Below, piece after piece: positions 9,701 to 21,639 of a DNA stretch of 64,000 nucleotides (the stretch's first letter is position 1; each line of letters starts with the position of its first letter). The translations under genes were made by a program, and so were the position numbers. The DNA is taken from the NCBI GenBank assembly GCA_921293015.1, contig OV121094.1:41104054-41168053 (forward strand). The letters run 5' to 3'. This DNA is from Phorcus lineatus (Eukaryota; Mollusca; Gastropoda; Trochida; Trochidae). The notes under the pieces are model-generated. The model was not told the DNA's origin, ran no database searches, and saw only the letters and a program-made list of their open reading frames with translations.

Positions 9701-12700
9701 TCAACATGCTTTATCGTACGTCGATTTGAAAAAGTTCTCAATTATCTTCCTTGATTCAGGGTGACGTAGCTGAAACTGTCCGGGTATTCTATGAGTCGAG
9801 TAAAACCGTGGAGCCCCTCAAGAAAAGTACACTGAGCCTGCATGAAGTAAGTATTATGTAATCTCCTCAAATTACCAAATCATCAGGAAAAAAACTATTC
9901 ATGAATTGTTTCATATAAATGTATAAATGAATACATTTTTGCAGATCTCTTTTAACTATGCAACAAACAGATATAAATTTTGGGTTGAATATTTACACTT
10001 GTTATCCTTTGAGACATTTATATAGCCTGCACATTCACCGAGGGATTTTTAAAGTAATCAATAATTAAAGTATATACTGTATATACTATAGTGGTTAGTG
10101 CGTTCGGCTTCTGATCAAGAGGTCCCTGGTTCGAATGCCGCCAGGGGCTCGGCAACTTGATCTGCAGTAGAGAACTGTTCTACGCGCAGTTAGGTTTGGG
10201 TGCAATGCTCCACAGAATTTCAGTGCATGGTTTGCTATAATAATGTTGATAATTATAAATTTCTTGTGCACTTGACTTAATCTTCCTGGGTGCCGTTCCA
10301 CAAAACAGTTGTAGAGTAACGATCAATTGTAGCCCATTCTTTAAACATTAGTTACAATCAATTGTAGCCTTACAATGAGTTTCAAGTGTTTTGTGGAATG
10401 GCATCCAGATCACATGAGCAAGTCATCTTTGAAATTTTTTAAATGACTTAAAATAATGCCATTGTTGAAATAGAATTTTTGACAAGATGATTTCCTAAAT
10501 GTTAAATTTTGTGTAAATCAAATCTAAAATAAAAGGAATCTTGTGTTTGACATTGCTTTACAGGTTGACAACTTTCTCGATCAACTGTCGAAGGTGACAA
10601 AAGAAGATGAACAGCTTCGTGTTCTGAGTAAAGTTACTAAAAGGTGATTGAACTTTACTCTTTATCAAGAATTTTTTCCAGGATAGACTTTCAGAAACAG
10701 TCGTCCATCCATGAGTAATAATCAATAATGATAGAACAAGCATATTTGGGTGTCAATTCTGTCATTTTCACCACTTTTTCAAATCTATTACATAACTAAT
10801 ATTGATGTGCAGATTATAATGAAGGTACCTAATGAAATCTTCGAAGGGCATTTAGAAGTGTCTCCCAATAAAACAACAAGTTTTCCTGGATGAAAAGTTA
10901 TTCATTTTCTAAAAATCATGACGTTTCAGAGTATATGTTTTCACGAGCATATAATCTGAAAAGTCTTGAGTTTCATAATTAAAATTGTTTTTCCATAAAA
11001 TCTTTCTATTCTGAGTTACCTATTTCTAATAATGAATTCTTACCTCTTGTTTTCAGGTGTACGGCTAACGACTTGAAGATGGTTGTCCGCTTAATCAAAC
11101 ACGACCTTAGGATAAACTCTGGCGCTAAACACATGTAAGTACATGCTTATTGCTTACTTTTAGTTGTATCGAACAACAGAATTTGAATAATCCATTGAAA
11201 TATATATTTTATTTGTGTTTACAGCGTCCCTTAGATTGCCTTGTTTACAGCCCAATTGCAAAACTATGCCCTGGATTCATAGAATTAGCTAAAGAAGCGG
11301 AGACATTGACACTGACAGAAAACCATCTCTGGTTCATTGTAACAGTCAGAGCAACCCTGAATGCACCCCCTAATAAACTGGGAGATTTTTCTTGAAAACA
11401 TATCAGAAATGGGGCAAAGCCTCTTCATGTCATGAGCTAGATAATACATTATAGGCTATTTCCACTGCTGATAATTAAAAAATATTATATACATATTCTT
11501 AGAAAAAACAAATTCTTTAGAAATACAAAAAATATGTTTTAACATAAATGGACAAGAATCTCAAAGGCCTAGTGAAACTAGCGTACCTTAAAATGAATTT
11601 AGGAAAATATATACGCTAAACAAATGATATTTTATCACAGATTAGATGGTCTCGACCCGAATGCATATGAGGCATTTCAAGCATCTCGGAACCTAAAGGA
11701 CGTGGTTGACCGAGTTATTGCCAACGCTGAAGACAGCAAACCTGGCATGACGAAGAAACTGAGCATCAGAGCCAACCTCATGACTCCTGTACTGCCCATG
11801 TTGGTTAGTGGGCAAACAAAACTTCTGAACTGAAATGTTTTTTTAAATTTAAAAATGTTGGTTCCTTGTAGGTTTGTTGATCGGGCAGCGTTCATTCTCT
11901 CTCTCTCTCTGTGCAGAGTTTACTCATTGTAATTCTTCCTCAGCAACCTTACCTTCAAGTGAAGACTCCTCTAATGGCAAAAATGTGGTCCAAACAGGGC
12001 TTAAGTAGAACTCATTTATTCACTTCTCCCAGAGCCCTATCTTGGATAGAGTCATGATTGGTTGCTGTCAGAGTTGGTTGTCTAAACTGTGGATTCAATA
12101 TGTTCCCATTTTACTATTTGCGATGTCGAATATTTTGGTCGAGACAAGAAAGAAAACTAGTGTTTATTGGAGAGAGTTAAAGTGAGTGAGATACTTTTTG
12201 TTTAACAACGCTTTGGCAATATCTCAGCCAATGGGGACGTTGAGAGAGTTATATATATATATATATATGCAGAAACTACAGCAGATACAAAGGTGCCTAA
12301 GTGATGAAAAATATCTTATGACATTGGCCTCATCTTGAATTAATTAAAAATATCTGGTGACATTGGCCTCATCTTGAATTAATTGAACAATAAAGGGGAT
12401 ATTATATGAGTGTAAATGACTAACTATGTTTATGACACAAGTGCTTTAATATTAGTATTTCTCGGGAACATAGTATGTCATCGGCAGGAATAATTTTTAT
12501 CTGTTTATTACCAAAGTCGCTAAATCTAAGAAAATATTAAAATATACACTTATCTGACTTTTTCACATATCCACTATTTTTATACATATCCACTTCTTTA
12601 GGTATTGTTGAAAAGAGACTGATCTTCTTCATGTTGACAACATCTCATTCCATTGATCTTATTTCAATTAACAAATAATGTTTATTTATTTTATTTCCTT

Positions 12701-15700
12701 ATCTAGGATAAAAATGTTTTTCAGAAATACACCTTGACTTATAATTGTAATTTACTTGTTGTAAACAGTTTAACCTGTAAACACAGTTCTTTTACCAATT
12801 TAAATGAAATATATTAATACTGTTCGGGAGGGTGGTGTACCGTGACACCCCAACTATTTCATGTTTTTGGTTTTCAGTTGTTGCTCATTAGAACGTCCAA
12901 CAGAGCAAACAAGAAAAGTCAAATTCAAATTCAAACATAGAACAAAATATGATGTAGAAATGGAACACGGTGTACACGTATTCTTTATCTTTGATGTTTA
13001 GGCAGAAGCATGTCGGTCGGTTGAGCAAGCGATGAAGAAATGCCCGAACGGATTCTACGCAGAGATCAAGTACGATGGAGAAAGAGTCCAGGTCCACAAG
13101 AAGGGAGATAACTTCAAGTACTTCAGCCGCAGCCTCAAACCAGTTCTACCTCACAAGGTATGCTTTGTAAAAAATTCTATGGTTTTGTAAATTTGTTTCA
13201 AGTCTTCATCATGCAAATTTTAACAGATTTTAGAAGACAATCAAAGGAATATTTGTTAATTTCATATCAAAGATATTCGCCTTTAGTCTTTTATATGCTC
13301 TTGAATAGTTTGTATGCTTTTCATGTTTTAAGTACCTGCTCCAAGAATAAAATTGATTTGATACGTCTATGTTGCAATTGGTACAATTTCTTTTTAAAAA
13401 AAGGACCATAATAACATATTCATGTTAACTTCTTTTGAGGTTTTATGTCTTTAAGTTTCTCTTTTTCAGGTTGCCCACTTCAAAGACTTCATTCCAAAAG
13501 CGTTCCCATCGGGTGACGATCTGATCCTGGACTCGGAGGTGTTGCTGGTGGATACCAACACAGGGAAACCTCTGCCTTTTGGGTCCCTTGGTGTGCATAA
13601 AGTATGTTTTAAGTTAAAACTGCCATTTTGTTTTGTTTTTCATTGGATGAAATGATGATATGAATGCTATATATATATTACTTTTGCACTTCAGTATGTC
13701 TGTTCCTAAAATTTAAAGTATTAAACTTTTTTCTAACTTGTTTTTTTCAAAGGTTTAGTGTATTTGCTTGAAATATCCACCCCAAAAACATGTTGGAGTT
13801 AACATAATTTTCTTCTAGAAAAAATGTGAAAAGTATGTATGGTACTGTGGGTTTTTAGCCACCACGGTACATCATGTATCCAAACATTTCAATGAAATTT
13901 TCAACATTCAAGCTATATTTGGACTAAAAACATGCTTTCTATCCACTCATTATCTTAAAATATATCTGAACGCATTCATAAAAATCATATTCATTCAACA
14001 ACATCTACTTTCTTAAAAAAACAGATATTAGAACTTGCTCAAATAAAAGTTACAATTAAAATTGCTGAGTCAGCAAAATTGTGAATTATTTCAAAATGAA
14101 GTTACAACTTTTCTTTATTTTGATGAATATTTAGTCAGAAATTATCAAAATTGAGAAATTACCGCTTCATTTTGGTTTATTAAGAACATTTTGATTTAAG
14201 GATATTTGAATTTTGTAACTGTGACTGAGGAGCGAACATCCTTAAGTAATGAACATATGAAATTAGACAAACAATTGATAATTAGGCTGTCAATAATGTC
14301 TTGTCTTGCTGTAGTGCCATTGAATAGCTCCACTTCCTATTGTTTATTTTTTTAAATCAATGTTTATTATCAAGTGTTGAAAATGTATTACTATTTGAGG
14401 CTATCGATTCTTTGATAAAAGCAAACATAATATTAACCATTCTTTTTTATCTTATAAGAACATATATTTATGGATGACTCTCAGATTGTACAATAAGTAT
14501 TTGGTATTACTATGTTTATGAATGAATGAATAGTTCATTTCATTTTACATATTTCATAAATTGAATAAATTAATATTTGAACCAAAGCTAAGATGGTGAA
14601 AACTTTTAGCCTTGCGTCTTTTTATTATGCCTATCAATAAGGATGTGTATTGCTCCTCATTTCTGTATCACATTATACCGCGATACAGAAAAACGTACTA
14701 CAATATTGGTACTTTTCATATTTCAGTTTTTCCATGCTCTCTAAACTAGATAAAAGCAATTAGAACATTGATAAGATGTTTAACTGGTCGTTGTTTTGTT
14801 AAGAGAGATAATTCAGTGACTGGTTTGAGCTTTTAACATGTCTGTGCTATTATCACTTTGCGAGTTCACACATTTGTTACAACTTTCAGTAAAATCACGT
14901 TTTTCGGTTATGTATTTCTGCAACTTTACAAGGAAAATGTTAATTTTTAAACCTCCGATAAATTGGATATTTTCAGGAGGGTACCGGTACATATTGCGTT
15001 GTTTGTGTATTGCAATAAACCGATATATCGATAATACACCCTTACTTATCAGTCATTATCAAGTCATCTTCTTTTCTTCATTCCAGAAAGCTGCATTTCA
15101 GGACGCTAAAGTTTGTCTCTTTGTGTTTGACTGTCTTCACATCAATGGAGAGAACCTGATGGATAAGTAGGTGGATTTTATGTTGCTCTAACTGTCTCAT
15201 TAAAAATGAGAATTTGGAAAGATGATATTATGGTGTTGACTTAACCTGCAAGGAATAACCACAATGCTCCAGAACTTTTAGGTCAAAATCACAGACTCTT
15301 TTCGTTTGAGTCCACCCCCCTCTTTGACCCCTCAATTTCTGGTGTCAAAATGTCAACTTATGGGCAGTAATGTACCGTAACTCAGACTAGTAATACTGTT
15401 CTACATGCAGTAAGGTTTGAATGCAATGCTACACTGAATTTCAGCGCAGTATCACCCATGGTTCGCTAGTTCAAGCCGATGCTCGCAGATTTCACTGCAA
15501 TGCATAGCCATAATGGTGTTGTGGGCTTTCTCCCTGTGATAACACTAGCAGCCGCAAAGTAAAATATTCTTGAAAGCAGCATTAAATCCCAAATTACCTC
15601 ACTTTTGAATCACTGGTTTGGATGCTTGAGTCAAGGCACAAATTATGAAGCATTGTGAAAGGCTTACTTGACCACTGATGGAGACTGGTGTGATTTTTGC

Positions 15701-18700
15701 CTTGTGGGGGAAGATTTTGATGACTCAGCATGTTTAACATCAAGTAATAAATACCGAGCTATACATATTATCAAATGTATAGTGTCGGCCAACCATACAA
15801 AGGACATTTATATGTTATCCACTGATACATATTTAAAGTCTTTTTGTTAAGGTTAACAATGACCACAATTCCTATTCCTTTTCTTTCTGCCAGGCCTATC
15901 AAGAAGAGACGATCTATCTTACAGAAGAATATGGTTGAGATTCCTAACAGAATCATGTTCTCAGAGTACGAACACATCATGGTAAGATATTACACAACAT
16001 GGAAAATATCAGCAACTTTTTGGGGAAAGTTTGTAAAGATTCTTATCAACTGGATATATTATGTGATGGTAACAAAAGATTGATCTGGAATGTAAACCAT
16101 TTTGCCATTTCTGTTGTGATGAATGAACCTGATTTTTTAAACTTGATTCATTACTTACTAAAATCATCATTTAACTGAAATTTTGTTTTGTTCATGTTGG
16201 TGTGTGGCTTTTGATTAATGATTGACAACGAGGTTTTCATTTAGGTTTAAGAGTGGTAGGGGAATTGGAATCAAGTACCAACATGCCAAACTAAAGTCAC
16301 GTATCTGATGGAATGTGAATACAGAATTTCATAATTACATAATATGTGAAAACAACTTGGTTTAGAAAACATTAGAGTCAGTACCCAAAGTTAAATTGAA
16401 GGGTTTTTTTTTTGCATCTTTAAAATTGAATTTCTACACAAAATAATCTTTACTGTCTCTTACATGTATGGATACTCATTCCTGAGAAAATAGACTCAAA
16501 AATAGCTGTAGCACATCCAGACCTCATGTTTCTGAGTATCTGTCACAGCCCTTTTTATCACTGACCACAACTATTTTCAGAAACCGACTGACCTCCAGTC
16601 TATGATGGACAAGGTGTTCAGGGAGGGGCTGGAAGGTCTCGTGCTCAAAGATGTTAATGTGAGTAGGATTTCTGGCTCTAGTCCATGATTATGCTATTGT
16701 TTGATTCATCCACCGCAAAAAATCCAAAGTGTCTTGCTTATCTATCACCAAAAATCTTCTAAAAAATCCAAAGTGTTTAGTATCACTAAAAATTGTCTTT
16801 GAAAGCCATTTTGCAGTTGAAAGTGCATGACAGGAAAATTTCATGACATTTTTTATATTCAGGCCTGTAAAGCTTATAACACCTTGCAACAGCACCATGT
16901 GAAATGTTGTGATGGCGTTCATCAAATAAAGTTTGTAATCATTACGGTAGGTTTCCTAACAAATGAATGATGGGCAAACTCCGTGATATTCAATAACGTT
17001 AGTGAAATGCCCAATACAAAGGTATTTTTCTGACATCAAAGGATCCGGTTACGATGCTTCAAGTTTGTTGATCTACCCACAGAGCATTTACGAGCCAGGC
17101 AAGCGTCACTGGCTGAAGGTGAAGAAAGATTACCTACATCAGGGCAGTATGGCCGACTCAGCAGATTTGGTGGTTCTTGGTGGATATTTTGGGACAGGAA
17201 ATAAGGGTAGGATGTACAGTTTAATCTGTCTTAACCATAACCAGTTAAATTCATTAGTTCTTTCTCAATCTTGATTTGAAGAATCTTTCAGCGCATTTGT
17301 TTTTCCTTAACCAGGTGGCATGATGTCAATCTTTTTGATGGGTGTGTTCGACCCCAAGACTCGACTCTGGTGTACAGTCACAAAATGCGGAAGCGGTCTC
17401 GATGACAAGATGCTGGAGAAGCTCAACAAGGAATTAAAGATGACCAAAATCAGCAAGGACTTCAGCAAAGTGCCCAACTGGCTCAATATCAAGAAGCCTC
17501 TCACGCCTGATTTTGTTGTCGAGGACCCTAAAAAAGCTCCTGTATGGGAAATCATAGGAGCAGAGTTTAGCAAAGCTGAGGTGCACACCGCTGATGGGAT
17601 TTCAATCCGGTTTCCGCGGATCCAAAAGTTCCGTGATGATAAGGATTGGGAAACAGCCACAGATCTACCCAGGCTACAGGCATGTGTTGGATATTTACAG
17701 TTTTTTCTGGTTTTAACAATTGATCAATTTTGATTTATATCTATTTAATCATTTTGGTTTCAACATTTAATGTTATGATGTTGAAGTGTCTCTTAAGGCA
17801 TTTTGCTGATTGCATGTTCAAGATGTGACATGGACTAACAAATTATTTATCATATTTTATGAAATTTCATATTAATCGACTTATGGTCAAAATTGATTTC
17901 TCTAATACGATATTTGAATATGAAATTGTAACCAGATAGTTAAGTTCATATGTCTCATTAAAGTATATTCATAAGTCATAAAATAATTTTTTTGTAAATG
18001 GGAACGTTAGATTGCGTGATCATAGATGGATATGACCTTTGGTCATTTTGTACCTTCTTGGTTCACCTGATAAGTAATAGCTTTTGTATTTGCTTGGACG
18101 TCGCTAATGGCTGAAATATTGCCCAAGCAGCGTTAAACAATGACTCACACACTCACTCGCTCATTTGCACGGAAACTATGAGATCAGAATGAATTCTTCT
18201 ATCCGTCTACAAAGACTATTAAAATATATATAATTAGGATCAAGAAGAAAATTTTTGAAATAATCTAACTAAGTCCCCCTGCTTCTACTGACAGCTACTG
18301 TACAAAGAATCAAAAGAGAAAACGGACATAGCCCCTCCCACCAAGAAGAAGAAGGGAGGTAGCGAGAGTAACGGTAATGGGAGTAAGCAGGGAAGCAGTG
18401 GGGACAGTGACGATATGGAACCACCCCCGAAGAAAACAGCTGTCAAGCGGCCAGTTGAAGATGAAGCTGAATGCGTCACACCAACTAAGAAGGTTTATTA
18501 AATTTGCTTGTTCAGTCGTATCTGTATAGCTTTGCCTGGTTAAGGGGAGATATATTGTCATGGAAACAAAGACAGTGTTAATCTATGGATATAGAGCTAA
18601 GATTCATCTTCTTTTTCACTATAGATCAACTTTTGTTTTCAAACCATTTGTTTAAGATTTGATAGAAGATGTCTGTCTTTCCTTGACAAATAGCATGTTT

Positions 18701-21380
18701 ATCTCAGCAATAGGAGTAGAAAAATAGGTATAGTGAAATATACGCTGTTCTACCTCAAGAGATGAGATCTGTTTTAAGACTTTATTTGTATTCTATGTTG
18801 AAATTTTGCTCTTTGAACGGTGTATTTGCACCCATAAAATGTCTGTACAAGTATTTTAAGTGATCTCATAGCATTGTTCCTGAAAACATAACTCAATAAA
18901 GGTAATCACCACTGTAGTATTTCACTCTCGATAGTATAATAAAATCAGTCTCCAGCTTTCTGTCACCGCCAACATTTAGGAAGTAATCCAATGACTTGGA
19001 TACTAACATGAAATGATTAATGATAACATTATCTAAAAGGTTATTCACCCTTTCTTTTCCAGTCAAAGCCGGAGTGCATGTACGGATCATTATGCTACCA
19101 GAAAAGCCCTGCCCACTTAGCAAAGTTCAATCATCAGGGGACGCCCACATCATCTCCCAGCAAACCCAGCACACCAAGTAGAGCCGGTTCCTCCGGACTT
19201 CCAGATATTTTCACCGGTTGCAAGATATTTCTGCCTGAGTCTGTCAACAAGTTCAAAGACTTGAAGAGATACATCATAGCGTATCCTTTTAAAATGATCA
19301 AATTCCTTTACCCTTTACTTTGGCTCAGGCGCACTACGTTTGAGTTTTTTTTTTATCACTTTGTTTCATTTGCGCGTGACATTGGACTGTCATTAGCGCG
19401 GGTGCTGATGATTGGATAAACTAATTAGCTGCATCCGGTTTGCTGGCTTACGACTGTAGTAGTAGCTTCGGGTCACTGTTACTGGATTGTCAAATTATAT
19501 CCTTCTTAAGTTTTTATGTTTATGAAGGTGGCCATTACCCATTTATGATTATTTTTAAAGTTGCATATCAAAATTGATTTTAAACTTTTTGAACCAATAA
19601 AGGTCACCTCCCACCAATGACGGACAAAGTAGAGCGACAGAGAGATCACTTTGCCATGACAACGCACAAGAAATATGTTGGTGAAAAATTGACAAGAAGG
19701 GAATACCTGTACGCAATTGATCAGAGAATCACCCCAATAAAAGATATATGATTTCCTATTATTTGTTCTCTTAATAACTGTGACCTTTCAACAACTAATT
19801 TTCGTGAGTAGTACTCATATACCTATCCTGTTCAAAATCCAACTTCAACCTCCACGTGGTGAACAGGGGTTAACAGATAAGTGTTAGCCAATTGTAGGGG
19901 TTAATTAAGCTTATCATCACATAACTATGTGTGAGTGCATCCGTGCAAATAAAGTTAAATCTTCTGCGCAAATGTCGTCTTTTTTCCATGCAAATGATAT
20001 GCCGATCCGCGCAAACGTACGTAGAACGCCGCTTGGGCTCACAGAACCTTTCTGCTTAGCTTGTCTTTTAATTTGGGCAGCGTTATGTAATTCATTTAGA
20101 AGGGCAATTAGCAGTGCATACACAAGGAAGACAAGATTTTCTGTATAAAAAGATTTTCATTCTTTATTCTCCAGTAGGAATATGCATATACTCCGAAACA
20201 TCGTGAATTTCATAATAGATAAATTATTATCAAGAAATGTTGTCTTCCCTGTGTAATCAAGTCAATTTCTGTTTTCTATGAAGACCATCAGTGCAAACAC
20301 AAAGAAATTAATGTTTATGATAGTAGACAACACAGATATAAATAACCAGAGGTGTAGTATATTGTATCAGATTTGGAATACTAAATAGGCGGTAATCAGA
20401 TGAATAATATTTGTTGGTAGCCAAGCAGGAAGTCATTGTTATCATCTTTGTTTTGCTGATAATCAAGAACTGAATATTTGGCACTATGTTTCAGTCCCAG
20501 GCCTAAGCTATCATAAAGAGTCACCAGTAAAGACCTCATTTTAATGCATATTTTGACAGATTTACATGTTTTTCTATGGAATTTCTTCCTTTTGAACATT
20601 ACCTTTATTTATTACCTTAATTGTTGAGATTTGATGGTGACCTGGTCCCAGAGTTTAATAAGAACACAGCGACACACATAGTGTCTCCGAAAGGGAAGGT
20701 GAGTGTATAGTTGAGTAAGAGAGTTTAAGAAACTCTTTACCATGCAATCACCCGTACTGACTCAAGCATGCACTTAAAAAATAGTACTCTCCCAATCAAT
20801 TTGCTAACTTGTCCACTCCTCAATTATTAAGTAAATCATCTAAATCCAGGCAAATAGCAGCTTGGGAGATCCATGACTAATCCACAAACACGACATCACC
20901 GCCCCCCCTTAACAATGTAGTTAAGCAGTCACAGAATTGATATCATAACCTGAAGAAGTGTGTCATGGGAGATACACGAAATGAGTGTGAATTTTTGTTT
21001 AACCCTACAAAAAACAAGGTTTATACACAAATTTACACAAGATTTGTAATATAAAACACTTCATTTTGTAAAAAAGTTTTTACTACTGATCCTGTCTTAT
21101 TTGAATCTGCCCCCTTGTGACCTCCAGCTTCAGCAACATCACAAAGACTTCTTTGACATCACAGACAACAAAATCAAGTAGAGGGTTTGAAAATTCATGT
21201 GATATTTGCACATATGAATAATATGACACTATTTATGTTTCACCATATGGGTAACAAACAGCATCATCTATGTTCCAGATGGCCACAGTGAACAGTAAAA
21301 CAAGGGTTGTGACACCGCAGTGGCTCTGGCAGTCCATTAAGAAGAAGAGACTCGTCTCAGAAGACTTATTCAAACCTTGA
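6731..21380 (+). CDS. LIG3: DNA ligase III (20 coding exons, 966 aa) with added PBZ finger
   Basis: ATP-dependent ligase that seals nicks in single-strand-break and base-excision repair, with XRCC1 in the nucleus and alone in mitochondria (family knowledge). Coding exons: 6731-7169, 7389-7499, 8232-8411, 9190-9296, 9580-9624, 9760-9846, 10564-10643, 11057-11134, 11641-11803, 13002-13157, 13470-13601, 15087-15166, 15894-15981, 16581-16658, 17083-17206, 17315-17679, 18295-18492, 19063-19280, 20630-20699, 21279-21380. All junctions keep frame. Domains: presequence 1-51; PARP-type finger about 57-140 (C69, C72, H103, C106); DNA-binding domain about 200-400; adenylation domain with catalytic K453 in IKYDGER, FVFD near 541, EGLEGLVLKD 597-606, WLKVKK near 620; OB fold to about 770; basic linker KKKK 788-791; PBZ 842-861; BRCT about 884-966. 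Human LIG3 lacks the PBZ as I recall its sequence. Length is close to the human 1009 aa. The exon at 20630 has a weak acceptor (TTGTTGAG) but its product matches the BRCT. Confidence 0.95.
6884..6886 (+). promoter_or_regulatory. LIG3: Second in-frame AUG: probable start of nuclear LIG3
   Basis: Met52 begins MADNKFIVGYAKLG, which aligns with the start of the nuclear form of vertebrate LIG3. The first AUG at 6731 has T at -3 and A at +4, a poor context. No other AUG in any frame lies between 6731 and 6884, so scanning ribosomes that skip the first would reach this one. Residues 1-51 contain no Asp or Glu and are rich in Lys, Arg, Ser, Leu and Gln, as expected of a mitochondrial targeting sequence. 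Alternative initiation is known for vertebrate LIG3; here it is inferred. Confidence 0.7.
8471..8893. repeat. Fold-back (MITE-like) element in LIG3 intron
   Basis: Imperfect inverted arms: the left contains GATATCCTTCGGACCAGAAG near 8491 followed by a CCAATGAAA block near 8569. The right arm, when reversed, contains GATATCCTCACGCCAAAAGC followed by CCAATGAAA near 8790. The right end GCTGATGTAGC resembles the terminus of the element at 22738-23057, and both share the GAT-TCCTTCGG-CC motif. Probably a decayed member of the same family. Confidence 0.5.
10083..10225 (+). repeat. tRNA-derived SINE copy in LIG3 intron
   Basis: A tRNA-like head: GTGGTTAGTGCGTTCGGCTT resembles an A-box region, and GGTTCGAATGCC at about 10128 is a B-box-like sequence. 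A shared SINE body follows (GTAGAGAACTGTTCTACGCG, then GGTTTGGGTGCAATGCTCCA). The same body occurs reversed at 39264-39530 and, without the head, at 15388-15590. A transposed SINE, not a functional tRNA gene. Confidence 0.75.
10286..10408. repeat. 123-bp fold-back element (MITE-like)
   Basis: The left end reads CTGGGTGCCGTTCCACAAAA. The right end, reversed, reads CTGGATGCCATTCCACAAAA. The internal ACAATTGTAGCC-like blocks are also inverted. It lies immediately downstream of the SINE body. Non-coding. Confidence 0.7.
12252..12390. repeat. (TA)n run and ~40-bp tandem duplication in intron
   Basis: An (AT)n run at about 12252-12269 is followed by two near-identical units of about 40 bp, each containing TGACATTGGCCTCATCTTGA and then ATTAATT, at about 12303-12386. 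Intronic and non-coding. Confidence 0.7.
15310..15380 (+). repeat. Relic of the TIR-element end found at 54512-56329
   Basis: CCCCTCTTTGACCCCTCAAT followed by TTTCTGGTGTCAAAA and a degraded ACTTAT-GGCAGTAAT-TACCGTA closely follows the right end of the large TIR element at 56260-56329. It abuts a SINE fragment and lies in a LIG3 intron. Confidence 0.6.
15388..15590 (+). repeat. SINE body fragment in LIG3 intron
   Basis: Contains TACTGTTCTACATGCAGTAA, GGTTTGAATGCAATGCTACA, and the tail TGGTGTTGTGGGCTTTCTCC followed by CTGTGATAAC. These match the plus-oriented body of the SINE seen reversed at 39264-39530. The tRNA-like head is missing or too diverged. Confidence 0.7.
17680..18294 (+). other. 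LIG3: Probable GC-AG intron in LIG3
   Basis: The upstream exon ends in ACAG and the intron starts GCATGT. The acceptor is CTGACAG at 18294. Only this junction keeps the frame from ...DLPRLQ into LLYKESKEKT, which parallels the vertebrate protein. The nearby GT at 17684 would shift the frame into unrelated sequence. Confidence 0.75.
18105..18172 (+). repeat. Short interspersed repeat ending in ACTC runs
   Basis: GGCTGAAATATTGCCCAAGC then AGCGTTAAACAATG and a CACTCACTCGCTC-like tail. Related copies occur at 57494-57552 and 61198-61245, all in the plus orientation, with a more degraded one near 49733-49795. I associate this block with gastropod genomes. Confidence 0.65.
19603..19751 (+). other. 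Unassigned exon-like open segment in LIG3 intron
   Basis: An acceptor-like AATAAAG is followed by an open frame ending at TGA (19751). From ATG at 19617 it encodes 44 residues starting MTDKVERQRDHFAM and ending RITPIKDI. Its composition (Lys/Arg/Glu/Tyr rich, few rare residues) looks more coding-like than the surrounding intron. Spliced from the preceding LIG3 exon it would not keep this frame, because that exon leaves two bases. It could be a fragment of another gene, an alternative terminal exon using a different donor, or chance. I do not recognise the protein. Confidence 0.25.
20941..21259 (+). repeat. Dispersed stem-loop repeat, copy A, next to last LIG3 acceptor
   Basis: Diverged copy of the ~350-bp family best preserved at 45271-45638. 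The head resembles GAAGTGTGTCATGGGAGATA, the middle has GACATCACAGACAACAAA, and the tail has CCATATGGGTAACAAA. It ends 19 bp before the final LIG3 exon, so it supplies most of the last intron. Confidence 0.65.
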
Positions 21381-21639
21381 GACTGTTCATCAGTATCACA
21401 AACCCAACTAAAAGGCAGCACTGTGTGAACTTTAAACCTGATAGTGGAACATTTTGTGTCACAATGAACAGCTATGTTTTGGTTAAACGACAGAAGAATC
21501 GACGACATGAAGAGTTGGCATGATTTTTTATCGAGTTACATAACCAACCCTTGATGAGTTGAAACAAAGTTTTTTAATGTAGATATGAACTTGTAAGAAA
21601 CAAAGAGGTTAGTAAATTTTACATGATGTTAAGTAATCG

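Noticed and set aside
10083-10155. tRNA gene
   Set aside because: Only A- and B-box-like sequence of a SINE head. No complete cloverleaf, and the same body recurs elsewhere.
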